The notes under the pieces were generated by a model. It was not told the DNA's origin and ran no database searches. It saw only the letters and a program-made list of their open reading frames with translations. A program made the translations under genes and the position numbers. Shown piece by piece: positions 7,804 through 16,495 of a stretch of 64,000 nucleotides of DNA (the stretch's first letter is position 1; every line of letters starts with the position of its first letter). The DNA is from Roseicella sp. DB1501 (GTDB taxonomy: Bacteria > Pseudomonadota > Alphaproteobacteria > Acetobacterales > Acetobacteraceae). Location: the NCBI RefSeq assembly GCF_013112485.1, contig NZ_JABFHG010000001.1, forward strand, positions 558,001-622,000, written 5' to 3'.

Positions 7804-8688
7804 TCAGCCGACCGGGTTCTCCAGCACTCCGATCCCCGCGATCTCCACCCGCACCACATCGCCCGCCTTCAGGAATTTCGGCGGGGTGAAGCCGATGCCG
7901 ACGCCGACCGGCGTACCGGTCGCGATGACGTCGCCTGGCTCGAGCGTGATGCCGGCCGAGATCGCCGCGATCAGCGTCGGGATGTCGAAGATGAGGTCGG
8001 CCACCGGCGCGTCCTGGCGCTTCTCGCCGTTCACATGCGTCACCACCCGCAGCGCCTTCGGGTCCGGCACCGCATCCGCCGTCAGGATCGCCGGGCCCAT
8101 CGGGCAGAAGCCGTCGATGCCCTTGCCCAGCACCCATTGCCGGTGCCGGTGCTGCAGTGTGCGGGCGGTGACGTCGTTGACGATGGTGTAGCCGAAGACG
8201 TGCCGCAGCGCCCGCTCCGCCGGGATGCCGCGGCCGCCCTGGCCGATGACGACGGCGAGCTCGCCCTCGTAATCGGTCGAGCCGGTCGGGTCGAGATGCG
8301 CCGGGATGGTCTCGCCATGGGCGATGATGGCGGTGGCCGGCTTGCTGAACACCACCGGCGCCTCCGGCACCACCTCCTTCGCCGAGGCATCGAAGCCGGA
8401 GCCGGCGAACTCCTTCGCATGCTCGTGGTAGTTCTTGCCGACGCAGAAGACGTTCTTCGGCGGGCGGGGGATCGGGGCGCAGAGCACCGCATCCTCGGCG
8501 ACCGGCGCCCTGGCCAGCGCCGCCCGCGCATGCTGCAGCGCCGGGGCGCCGCCGGCGATGAAGGCCGGCATGTTGCCGCCCGCGAGCGCCGGATCGACGG
8601 CGGCGAGGTCGAGCACCGCCCCGTCCTCGCGCAGCGCGCCGATATGCGTCCCGAGTTTCTGAGGCTTCCTGAAGGTCACCAGCCGCAT
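7804..8688 (-). CDS. Fumarylacetoacetate hydrolase family protein
   Basis: The 294-residue protein starts MRLVTFRKP and has the FAH C-terminal domain from about residue 75 onward: GKNYHEHA (catalytic His), DYEGELAVVIG (metal Glu residues), YTIVNDVTAR and IATGTPVGVG. Enzymes of this fold hydrolyse or decarboxylate C-C bonds of 2-oxo acids, or act as ureidoglycolate lyase-like or acylpyruvate hydrolases, using Mg2+. Substrate cannot be assigned. It sits between an amidase (upstream, 84 nt) and a Bug receptor (downstream, 97 nt) on the same strand, pointing to one catabolic unit. Confidence 0.88.
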   Translation of the reverse strand: MRLVTFRKPQKLGTHIGALREDGAVLDLAAVDPALAGGNMPAFIAGGAPALQHARAALARAPVAEDAVLCAPIPRPPKNVFCVGKNYHEHAKEFAGSGFDASAKEVVPEAPVVFSKPATAIIAHGETIPAHLDPTGSTDYEGELAVVIGQGGRGIPAERALRHVFGYTIVNDVTARTLQHRHRQWVLGKGIDGFCPMGPAILTADAVPDPKALRVVTHVNGEKRQDAPVADLIFDIPTLIAAISAGITLEPGDVIATGTPVGVGIGFTPPKFLKAGDVVRVEIAGIGVLENPVG

Positions 8689-8772
8689 CCGGCGCGTCTC
8701 CTCCTGCCCGGCGATGGCCGACGAGCATGCCGGCTCGGGCCCAAATGACCAGGGGATATAATCAAGGGACTA

Positions 8773-10179
8773 TCAGCCCGGCGCCGCCAGCGGCATCTCC
8801 GCCGCCCGCTCCAGCGCCCGGGCCGCCCGCAACGCCAGGTCGTCGCGGTAGAGCGCCGCCGCCACCTGCACCGCCCGCGGCATGCCATGCGCGTCGAGCC
8901 CGACCGGCACGCTGACCGCCGGCTGCCGGGTCAGGTTGAAGGCGAAGGTCCAGGGCGCCCAGTCGCGCCACAGCGCCTCGGTCGGCCGCAGCGTCGGCTG
9001 GTCGGCGGCGAAGGCGGCGGTCGGGGTGCAGGCGGTGAGCAGGAGGTCGTAGCGCTGCTGGAAGCGCGCCATGGCGTGCGCCGCCTCGATCCGCAGCGCC
9101 TCGGCGCCGAGGAAGTCGGTGGCGAGCATCCCGCCCTCGCGCTCGGCCACCTCCGCGAGGCCGGCATCGAGCAGCGCCCGCTTCTCGGGCGGCGTCGTCG
9201 CCACCAACCGGGCCAGGGCGACGCCCCAGACCCGGCCGAAGATCGGCCGCGTATCCGGCAGCTCCGGATCCGCCTCCTCGACGATCGCCCCCTGCTCCTG
9301 CAGCAGCCGCGCCGCGCCGGCCAGCGCCGCCTCGCCATCCGCATCCAGCGGCGGCGCGAAGCCGAGGCGGCGGACCAGCGCGACGCGCATGCCGGCGACG
9401 CCGCCCTCGATACCCTGCCGCCAGTCGCCGCCGGGGATGCCGGACACGTCCGGCAGGCAGAAGGGGTCGCGCAGGTCGTGCCGCGCCATGGCCGAGAACA
9501 TCAGCGCCGCGTCGCGCACGGTGCGGGTCATCGGCCCGGCGCAGGCAACGCCGGCGAAGGCGCCGAGCGGCCATTGCGGGATGCGGCCGAAGGAGGGCTT
9601 CAGCCCGACCAGCCCGCAGAAGGCGGCCGGGATGCGGATGGAGCCACCGGCATCGGTGCCGACATGCAGCGGCCCGAAGCAGGCCGCCCCGGCCGCGCCG
9701 GCGCCGCTGCTGCTGCCGCCGACCGTCCGTTCGCGGTTCCAGGGGTTGCGGGTGATGCCGTGCAGCGGGCAGTCGCCGGGCGACTTCCAGCCGAATTCGG
9801 TGGTGGTGGTCTTGCCGAGGATAACCGCGCCCGCCTCCTTCAGGCCGAGGACGGCCGGTGCATCCTCAGTGGCGGGCGTCGCCGCGGTGGTCTTGCTGCC
9901 GCGCCGGGTCGGGAAGCCGGCGAGGTTCAGCAGGTCCTTCACCGTCGCCGGCACGCCGTCGAGCAGCCCGATCGGCCGCCCCGCCCTCCAGCGCGCCTCG
10001 CTCTCCCCCGCCTGCTGCAGGGCGCGTGGGTTCATGACCGCGAAGGCATTGACCCAGGGGTTGTAGAGCGCCACCCGTTGCAGCACCGCCTGCAGCGCCT
10101 CCACCGGCGAGAGCGCCCGGCGGGCATAGAGGCCGAGCAAGGTCTCGGCCGACATGAGGGCGGGATCGGTCGGGGTCAT
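8773..10179 (-). CDS. Amidase (amidase-signature family)
   Basis: A 468-residue amidase-signature hydrolase. The Ser-cisSer-Lys triad is visible: VKDLLNLAGFPTRRGS holds the Lys (about residue 80), and the signature region GGSSSGAGAAGAA, GTDAGGSIRIPAAFCG holds the two serines (about 155-180). It cleaves amide bonds of small molecules; substrate not known. The ATG at 10179 follows AGGAG by six nucleotides. An upstream in-frame extension reads through a tandem repeat and is not believed. It is the promoter-proximal gene of a minus-strand catabolic run. Confidence 0.9.
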   Translation of the reverse strand: MTPTDPALMSAETLLGLYARRALSPVEALQAVLQRVALYNPWVNAFAVMNPRALQQAGESEARWRAGRPIGLLDGVPATVKDLLNLAGFPTRRGSKTTAATPATEDAPAVLGLKEAGAVILGKTTTTEFGWKSPGDCPLHGITRNPWNRERTVGGSSSGAGAAGAACFGPLHVGTDAGGSIRIPAAFCGLVGLKPSFGRIPQWPLGAFAGVACAGPMTRTVRDAALMFSAMARHDLRDPFCLPDVSGIPGGDWRQGIEGGVAGMRVALVRRLGFAPPLDADGEAALAGAARLLQEQGAIVEEADPELPDTRPIFGRVWGVALARLVATTPPEKRALLDAGLAEVAEREGGMLATDFLGAEALRIEAAHAMARFQQRYDLLLTACTPTAAFAADQPTLRPTEALWRDWAPWTFAFNLTRQPAVSVPVGLDAHGMPRAVQVAAALYRDDLALRAARALERAAEMPLAAPG

Positions 10180-10608
10180 CGCGGCTCCTGGACCTGCTGG
10201 TGTCCTGCCCGCTGCGTTCGTGGGTTCACCCAAGAACGCGGCGGACAAGCAGGCCACTGAAATGACAAGCAGGCCACTGAAATGAAAGGCCAGTGGCCTG
10301 ATGGCGAGGTCCGCAGGACATCGAGATCGGGACACCGGGCGCTAATTTGCGCCCCCATCCGGGGATGCGGAAGCCCAGGCCGGGCCGTGGATGCGGCGGC
10401 CCCCGTCCCGCGCGTCCCCACTTGCACGACCCCTTTGCGTCGTCTGGGGTTTCCGCCTAGTGGTCTCGCCGCCGCGGCCGGATCCGGCCGCGGCGCGAAG
10501 CGGATCACCGGGCGGCTGCCCGGGGGCGGGCCGGCAGCGGCGGCGTCCCCTGGGGCGCGCCCATCCTTTCCCCGGCCGGGCCGGGGCTCCCAGAGACGGA
10601 GGCGATCG
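10180..10608. other. 429-nt intergenic region between amidase and glcB, with several palindromes
   Basis: No gene was found. It contains two exact tandem copies of a 20-mer (ACAAGCAGGCCACTGAAATG, 10245-10264 and 10265-10284) followed by AAAGGCCAGTGGCCT, which can fold back on AGGCCACTG; a short GGCGC/GCGCC hairpin near 10348; and a perfect 22-nt palindrome at 10472-10493. This space holds the divergent promoters of the amidase and of glcB, but I could not place -35/-10 boxes with confidence. Confidence 0.7.
10472..10493. promoter_or_regulatory. Perfect 22-nt palindrome upstream of glcB
   Basis: CCGCGGCCGGA and its exact complement TCCGGCCGCGG meet with no spacer, 115 nt before the glcB start. 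A gapless palindrome of this size suits a dimeric repressor site or an RNA hairpin in the leader. In sequence this GC-rich some chance palindromes are expected. Confidence 0.35.
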
Positions 10609-12780
10609 ATGGCGGATACGATGGAGGTTGCGGGCCTCAAGGTCGCGCGGAGCCTGTACGACTTCCTGGAGAAGGAGGCCCTGCCCGGCACCGGCGTGAC
10701 CTCCGACCGCTTCTGGTCCTCCTATGCCGCCATCCTGAAGGATCTCGGCCCGCGCAACGCGGCGCTGCTGCGGAAGCGCGACGAGATCCAGGCGAAGATC
10801 GATGCCTGGCACAAGGCGCATCCGGCCAGGCCGGTCGATGCCGCGGCCTACAAGGCCTTCCTGGAGGAGATCGGCTACCTCGTCCCGCCCGGGCCGGATT
10901 TCCAGGTCGGCACCACCGACATCGATGCCGAGTTCGGCCAGATCGCCGGCCCGCAGCTCGTCGTCCCGGTCTCCAACGCCCGCTACGCGCTGAACGCCGC
11001 CAATGCCCGCTGGGGCAGCCTGTACGACGCGCTCTACGGCACGGACGCCATCCCGGAGACCGACGGCGCCGCCCGCGGCAAGGGCTACAACCCGGCGCGC
11101 GGGAAGAAGGTGATCGACTACGCCCGCGGCGTGCTCGACCGCATCGCGCCGCTGGCCGGCGGCGCCTCGCACCGCGACGCCAAGGGCTATGCCATCACCG
11201 CCGGGGCGCTCGCCGTCACGCTGAAGGATGGCCGCAGCCTCGGCCTCGCCCAGCCCGGCCAGTGCGTCGGCTACCAGGGCGAGGCGGCGGCCCCGGAGGC
11301 GATCCTCTTCGTCCATCACGGGCTGCATGCCGAGCTCAGGATCGACCGCGACCACCCGATCGGCAAGGACGACCCGGCCGGCATCGCGGACCTGGTGCTG
11401 GAGAGCGCCGTCACCACCATCATCGACTGCGAGGACAGTGTCGCGGCGGTGGATGCCGAGGACAAGGTCGAGGTCTACCGCAACTGGCTCGGCCTGATGA
11501 ACGGCGCGCTCGAGGCGAGCCTGGAGAAGGGCGGCAAGACCCTGATCCGCCGGCTGAACCCGGACCGCACCTATCTGAAGCCGGCGGGTGGGGCGGTGAC
11601 GCTGCATGGCCGCTCGCTCATGCTGGTGCGCAATGTCGGCCACCACATGATGACCGACGTGGTGACCGAGGGCGGTCAGGAGACGCCCGAGACCATCCTG
11701 GATGCCATGTGCACCGTGGCGATCGCGCTGCACGACCTGCGCGGCCCGGGCAAGGGCCGCAACAGCCGCGCCGGCAGCGTCTACATCGTCAAGCCGAAGA
11801 TGCACGGGCCGGAGGAGGTCGCCTGGGCGAACGAGCTGTTCGGCCGGGTGGAGGACGCCTTCGGCCTGCCGCGCGACACCATCAAGATGGGCATCATGGA
11901 CGAGGAGCGCCGCACCACGGTGAACCTCAAGGAATGCATCCGGGCGGCGCGCGACCGGGTCGTGTTCATCAACACCGGCTTCCTCGACCGCACCGGCGAC
12001 GAGATCCACACCGCCATGGAGGCCGGCCCGGTCATCCGCAAGAACGACATGAAGGGCGCGGCCTGGATCAAGGCCTATGAGGACAACAACGTCGATACCG
12101 GCCTCGCCTGCGGGCTGCGCGGCCGGGCGCAGATCGGCAAGGGCATGTGGGCGGCGCCGGACGCCATGGCGGCGATGCTGGAGCAGAAGGTCGGCCACCC
12201 CAAGGCCGGCGCCAACACCGCCTGGGTCCCCTCCCCCACCGCCGCGACGCTGCATGCGCTGCACTACCACGAGGTGGATGTCGCGGCGCGGCAGGAGGAG
12301 CTGGCCAAGGGCGGGCCGCGGGCGAAGCTCGGCGACATCCTCACCCTGCCGCTGGCGGCGGACACCAACTTCCCCGCCGATGCGGTGAAGGCCGAGCTCG
12401 ACAACAATGCCCAGGGCATCCTCGGCTACGTGGTCCGCTGGGTCGATCAGGGCGTGGGCTGCTCCAAGGTGCCGGACATCAACGATGTCGGGCTGATGGA
12501 GGACCGGGCGACGCTGCGCATCAGCGCCCAGCACATCGCCAACTGGCTGCGCCACGGCATCGCCACGCGCGAGCAGGTGGAGGAGACGCTGCGCCGTATG
12601 GCGGCCGTGGTGGACAAGCAGAATGCCGGCGACCCGGCCTACCGGCCGATGGCGCCGGGCTTCGACGGCCCGGCCTTCAAGGCGGCCCGCGACCTGGTCT
12701 TCGAGGGCACGACCCAGCCCAACGGCTACACCGAGTTCATCCTGCACAAGCGCCGTCGCGAGGCGAAGGCGCAGGGTTGA
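10609..12780 (+). CDS. glcB: Malate synthase G
   Basis: At 723 residues it has the exact usual size of malate synthase G, the monomeric cytosolic enzyme that condenses glyoxylate with acetyl-CoA to give malate. Recognisable stretches include [34 protein letters not shown] (metal-binding Asp/Glu region), [32 protein letters not shown] and CSKVPDI near the C-terminus. The ATG at 10609 follows GGAGG. No isocitrate lyase or glycolate oxidase gene is adjacent, so it may serve glyoxylate produced elsewhere. The 429-nt upstream region with a perfect palindrome may carry its control. Confidence 0.97.
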   Translation: MADTMEVAGLKVARSLYDFLEKEALPGTGVTSDRFWSSYAAILKDLGPRNAALLRKRDEIQAKIDAWHKAHPARPVDAAAYKAFLEEIGYLVPPGPDFQVGTTDIDAEFGQIAGPQLVVPVSNARYALNAANARWGSLYDALYGTDAIPETDGAARGKGYNPARGKKVIDYARGVLDRIAPLAGGASHRDAKGYAITAGALAVTLKDGRSLGLAQPGQCVGYQGEAAAPEAILFVHHGLHAELRIDRDHPIGKDDPAGIADLVLESAVTTIIDCEDSVAAVDAEDKVEVYRNWLGLMNGALEASLEKGGKTLIRRLNPDRTYLKPAGGAVTLHGRSLMLVRNVGHHMMTDVVTEGGQETPETILDAMCTVAIALHDLRGPGKGRNSRAGSVYIVKPKMHGPEEVAWANELFGRVEDAFGLPRDTIKMGIMDEERRTTVNLKECIRAARDRVVFINTGFLDRTGDEIHTAMEAGPVIRKNDMKGAAWIKAYEDNNVDTGLACGLRGRAQIGKGMWAAPDAMAAMLEQKVGHPKAGANTAWVPSPTAATLHALHYHEVDVAARQEELAKGGPRAKLGDILTLPLAADTNFPADAVKAELDNNAQGILGYVVRWVDQGVGCSKVPDINDVGLMEDRATLRISAQHIANWLRHGIATREQVEETLRRMAAVVDKQNAGDPAYRPMAPGFDGPAFKAARDLVFEGTTQPNGYTEFILHKRRREAKAQG

Positions 12781-12807
12781 ACAAGGGAGGCTGAACGGAG
12801 GAGGGGG

Positions 12808-12830
12808 GCCGGCGGCTCACCGCCGCCGGC
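12808..12830. terminator. GC-rich hairpin between convergent glcB and DMT gene
   Basis: GCCGGCGG pairs with CCGCCGGC around a 7-nt loop; it overlaps the stop codon of the minus-strand exporter gene. There is no T-tract, so only a weak terminator call. Confidence 0.4.
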
Positions 12831-13746
12831 GCGATTCCCGCCGCGCGATCCAGCTCGTCGCGGCGAAGATGATGGCGCCGCCGAGCAGGGTCGCCGGCCC
12901 CGGCACCTCGCCCCAGACCAGGAAGCCGGCGCCGGCGGACCAGAGCAGCTCGAGGAATTTCACCGGCTGCGTCGCCGAGAGATCGGCCAGCGAGAAGGCG
13001 CGCGTCAGGCAGAAATGCCCGGCCGAGCCGAGGATGCCGGTGATGAGGAACAGCCCCCATTGCAGCGGCGTCGGCCAGTCCCAGGCGAGCAGCGCCAGGG
13101 GCAGGCTGAACAGCATGACGGTCAGCGCCTGCCAGACCACGATCACCTGCGGCGGGTCGCGCCGGGTCAGCGCCTTGGTGATGAGGAAGGAGGCGGCGAA
13201 GAGCGGCGAGGAGGCGAGCATCACCAGCCCATAGGGCCCGCCCGCCCCGGTCAACCCCGGCGAGACCACCACCAGCACGCCGAGGAAGCCGGCCAGCGCC
13301 GCCAGCCAGCGCGCCGCCACCATGCGCTCCCCGAGGAAGAGGATGGCGCCGAGCATGATGAAGAGCGGCGTGGTGAAGCCGAGCGCCGTCATCTCGGCCA
13401 TCGGCACGTGCGGGATGGCGAAGAACCACAGCACCAGGCCGGAGGCATGCACCGCGCCGCGCCAGAGCTGGCCGCCGAGCCCCTTCGGCCGGTAGGCGGC
13501 GAAGCCCGAGCGCAGGATGAAGGGCAGCATCGCCAGCGCCCCCGCGGCATAGCGCAGGAACTGCACGACGAAGGGGTCGAGCTGCTGTGCCAGGCTGCGC
13601 AGCAGGGCGTTGAGCGCGGTGAAGAGCAGGCCGGAGGCCAGCATCCACAGCATGGCCTGCGGCACGCTGCCGGCGGCGGGGAGCGGCAGGGATGCGGCCG
13701 TGGCCGGCAGCGCCCTTGCCGCAGCGGCTTGTGGCGGAGTCGACAT
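12817..13746 (-). CDS. DMT-superfamily (EamA) transporter
   Basis: A ~309-residue inner-membrane protein with about ten hydrophobic helices in two EamA repeats (roughly residues 25-155 and 175-300), including ALNALLRSLAQQLDPFVVQF after helix 1 and FLGERM at the end of the first repeat. Members export amino acids or other metabolites; substrate unknown. The start is uncertain: ATG at 13746 or 13758 fit the family, with only a weak GAGG nearby; an ATG at 13782 would add 12 residues. It ends with an Arg-rich tail. Confidence 0.85.
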   Translation of the reverse strand: MSTPPQAAAARALPATAASLPLPAAGSVPQAMLWMLASGLLFTALNALLRSLAQQLDPFVVQFLRYAAGALAMLPFILRSGFAAYRPKGLGGQLWRGAVHASGLVLWFFAIPHVPMAEMTALGFTTPLFIMLGAILFLGERMVAARWLAALAGFLGVLVVVSPGLTGAGGPYGLVMLASSPLFAASFLITKALTRRDPPQVIVVWQALTVMLFSLPLALLAWDWPTPLQWGLFLITGILGSAGHFCLTRAFSLADLSATQPVKFLELLWSAGAGFLVWGEVPGPATLLGGAIIFAATSWIARRESRRRR

Positions 13747-13819
13747 TGTCGCCAGCATGCCTCGAAGCGGGCCCGGCGTCATGCGGCTGGCACGCTGCGC
13801 CTCCCCTGCCGCGCCGGCC

Positions 13820-15112
13820 TCAGCCGAGCGCGGCGTGCACCGCCCCGGCCGCCCGCTCGCCGCTCTCCCAGGCGCCGCCAACCGTCCCGGCCAGGCGGCT
13901 GTGGCAGGCCTCCCCGGCGAAGCGGAGCCGGCCGGCCGCCAGCTCGGCATCGCGCAGCGCGGCGCGGGCGCCGTGGCAGCCGATGCGGGCATGGCTGTAG
14001 GCGCCGAGGAAGAGCGGGTCCTCCGCCCAGCCCGTCACCACCGCGCCCGGCCCCCTCGCTTCGGGACCAAAGCAGCGTGCCACCTCGGCGGCGCCGACAT
14101 AGCGGGCGAGCTCCGCCCGCGCATGCGCCTCGGCCGCGGCGGGCCCCTCCCGGGCCAGCGCCCAGGCCGCCTCGCCGCCGAGGAAGCCGATGGCGTGGTC
14201 GCGCCCCCAGGGCCAGAGCATCCAGGAAAGCGGCGCATCGCCGGGCGCATCGAGGCTGCGGCCGAGCCGGGCGAAGGCGCCGAGGCCGAGCCGGCCGGGC
14301 CCCGCCGCCCGCAGCGCGATCTTGCTCAGCAGGCCCTGCGGCAATCCCTCGATCGCCGCCTGCACCGGCGCCGGCAGGCCAGGCGTGAAGCGGAGGCCGC
14401 CCGCGGCCAGCACGCCGGTCGAGACGGTGACGATGGCGGCGCCGGCGCGCAGCGTCCCGAACCCGCCCTCTGCCACCACACCCGGCCCGTCCCAGCGCAG
14501 CCGCTCCACCGCGGCGCCGAAGCTGACCGGCAACCCCTCGCCGAGCCGGGCGACCAGCGTGCCGAAGCCCTCGGCGAGCTGCAGGTTAGCGCCGTCGAGG
14601 GCGGTGGCGACGTAGTCGCGCAGGCTGAACCGCTCCGCTTCGACGCCCGAGATGATGGCGCTGAACCAGTGCGAGACGGTGGCATCCCAGGGCCCGTCGC
14701 GCGGCACCGCGGCGGCGAGGGCGATGTCGGGCTCGCCGCTGGCGCGGCGGCGGGCATCCTCCGCCTCGGCCGCCGCCTCCCAGGCCTCGCAGGCGGCGTC
14801 ATGCGCGGCGCGTTCGGCCGCGCCCGCCACCTGGCCGCGCCAGAGCAGGATGTCGCGCACCCGTCGGCGCTCGTCGCGCAGGATGAAGCCGAGGCGGCGA
14901 GCGATGGGCGTCAGCGGGTTGCGCTCGGCGACATGGATCCAGGAGGCGCCATGGTCGAAGGGGGCACCGAGCTGGGCCGCCTCGGTCCAGGCGCGGCCGC
15001 CGAGGCGCCGCCCGGCCTCCAGCAGCCGGACGCTGCGGCCGAGCGCCTGCAGCCGGCGCGCCGCGGCGATGCCGGCCGCGCCAGCGCCAACGATGAGGAC
15101 GTCAGGCTCCAT
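13820..15112 (-). CDS. FAD-dependent amine oxidase (flavin monoamine oxidase family)
   Basis: This 430-residue flavoprotein starts with the dinucleotide-binding fold VLIVGAGAAGIAAARRL, then RLLEAGRRLGGRAWT and GASWIH, the typical order in monoamine/polyamine oxidases; the C-terminus has RFAGEACHSRLAGTVGGAW, the second FAD contact. It probably oxidises an amine or a desaturates a cyclic substrate; which one is unknown. It lies 15 nt after the MBL-fold gene on the same strand, so the two are probably cotranscribed. Confidence 0.88.
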   Translation of the reverse strand: MEPDVLIVGAGAAGIAAARRLQALGRSVRLLEAGRRLGGRAWTEAAQLGAPFDHGASWIHVAERNPLTPIARRLGFILRDERRRVRDILLWRGQVAGAAERAAHDAACEAWEAAAEAEDARRRASGEPDIALAAAVPRDGPWDATVSHWFSAIISGVEAERFSLRDYVATALDGANLQLAEGFGTLVARLGEGLPVSFGAAVERLRWDGPGVVAEGGFGTLRAGAAIVTVSTGVLAAGGLRFTPGLPAPVQAAIEGLPQGLLSKIALRAAGPGRLGLGAFARLGRSLDAPGDAPLSWMLWPWGRDHAIGFLGGEAAWALAREGPAAAEAHARAELARYVGAAEVARCFGPEARGPGAVVTGWAEDPLFLGAYSHARIGCHGARAALRDAELAAGRLRFAGEACHSRLAGTVGGAWESGERAAGAVHAALG

Positions 15113-15127
15113 GCAGAACCTTGGACA

Positions 15128-16162
15128 CTAGCTCCGCGTCCGGAACCGCGCCGTCTCGCCGGGGCCGGGCTCGACGGCCAGCCGGCCCTGCCGCTCCAGC
15201 CGGCGAAGATGCGCCAGCGTCTCGCCCACCGTGAAGCCCGTCTGCGCGATCTCCCCCGAGGCGCGGGGGAACAGCACCTGCGCCGCCTCGAAGGCGGTGA
15301 GCGGCTCGCGGCAGGCCTCGGCCAGGGTGTCGAGCCGCTCGGCATGGTGGCCGGCGAGCTGGTCGAGGCGGCGATGCAGGGTCGAGAAGGGCTCGCCATG
15401 CGAGGGCAGCACCAGCGTGTTCTCCGGCAGGGCGCGGAAGCGCTCGTTGCTGGCGAGGAAGTCGCCGAGCGGATCGGCCTCCGGCTCGCCGGGATGCAGG
15501 CCGATATAGGGCGAGATGCGCGGCAGGATCTGGTCGGCCGAGATCAGCACGCCGCGCTCGGCGCAGAACAGGGTCGCCATGTCCGGCGCATGGCCGGCGC
15601 CGGTGATGACCTGCCAGGCGCTGCCGCCGATCCGCACCTCCCGCCCGTCCTTCAGCGCGTGGAAGGCCCGCGGCAGCTCGCCCACGGCCCGCTGGTAGAG
15701 GGCGCCGCGGCCCTCGACGAAGGAGAGGTAGTCGGCCGGGCAGCCGGCCCGCGTGTAATGCGCGATCTGCTGCGCCATCATGTCGGGGCCGCTGTCGTAC
15801 CAGAGCGCCCGGGCCATCAGCCATTCGATGCGGGTCATCATCGGCAGGATGCCGAAGCGGGCGCAGAGCCAGCCGGTCAGGCCGATATGGTCGGGATGGA
15901 AATGCGTGACCAGCAGGGCGGTCAGCGGCCGGCCGCCGAGCTCCGGCTGCGCCAGAACCTGGTCCCAGAGCTCGCGCGAGGCGCGGCCGGAGACCGAGGT
16001 GTCGATCGCCAGCCAGCCCCCCTCATGCTCGAGCAGCCAGATGTTCACATGGCTCGGCGGGAAGGGCAGCGGCATGCGGGCCCGCAACAGCCCGGGCTGC
16101 ACGAGTCGCACCTCGCCGGGGGCCGGGGCGTCATGCGCAAGGTCACGGGGGGCATCGGGCAT
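15128..16162 (-). CDS. MBL-fold metallo-hydrolase
   Basis: A 344-residue metallo-beta-lactamase-fold enzyme. The binuclear metal ligands are all visible: THFHPDHIG (about residue 95), GHAPDMATLF, SADQILP (Asp) and LPSHGEP (His). A C-terminal helical extension (ETLAHLRRLERQGRL) resembles the winged-helix tail found in LACTB2-like members that hydrolyse thioesters or nucleic acids. The ATG at 16162 follows GGAGAT by about eight nucleotides. It is first in a two-gene unit with the amine oxidase. Confidence 0.87.
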   Translation of the reverse strand: MPDAPRDLAHDAPAPGEVRLVQPGLLRARMPLPFPPSHVNIWLLEHEGGWLAIDTSVSGRASRELWDQVLAQPELGGRPLTALLVTHFHPDHIGLTGWLCARFGILPMMTRIEWLMARALWYDSGPDMMAQQIAHYTRAGCPADYLSFVEGRGALYQRAVGELPRAFHALKDGREVRIGGSAWQVITGAGHAPDMATLFCAERGVLISADQILPRISPYIGLHPGEPEADPLGDFLASNERFRALPENTLVLPSHGEPFSTLHRRLDQLAGHHAERLDTLAEACREPLTAFEAAQVLFPRASGEIAQTGFTVGETLAHLRRLERQGRLAVEPGPGETARFRTRS

Positions 16163-16495
16163 CCGGTCGGATCTCCGCCGCAGGCAGGGGCGCGCCGGAT
16201 ACCCGGCGCGGCCGTCCGGCTCGCATCGCCGGCAGCCGGGATGCAGCCGCGACGGCGCCGCAGGATAGGAGCCCCGGCCGGAGCTGTCGATGCAGCCTGC
16301 CCGGAGCGCCTGCACCCGTGCGAGTGTCTCCACTCGAAGGGGATCTGCTCTGGCCACGGCTCTGCGACGAGATATTCTCTCACGGTCTTTCTACCTGTGA
16401 TCGGCTTCGCAATGAGTAAGACTTCTATCCGACGGCGTTGCGCACGGGGCGCGACGGAGCGGTGACAGGCGCCCAGGGTGGGCTTCAGCGTAACC
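16163..16495. other. 333-nt divergent intergenic region, no gene seen
   Basis: This separates the MBL gene (minus) and the sensor kinase (plus). It includes a locally AT-richer patch around 16365-16430, the likeliest place for promoters, but I see no convincing -35/-10 pair and no EcfG-type GGAAC-N16-17-CGTT box. Confidence 0.5.

Noticed and set aside
10342-12747. Long open frame opposite glcB
   Set aside because: Composition is that of an antisense shadow, and the plus strand encodes a complete malate synthase G.
13610-16465. 951-residue frame opposite the amine oxidase and MBL genes
   Set aside because: No recognisable domain; it crosses two real genes and an intergenic region on the opposite strand.
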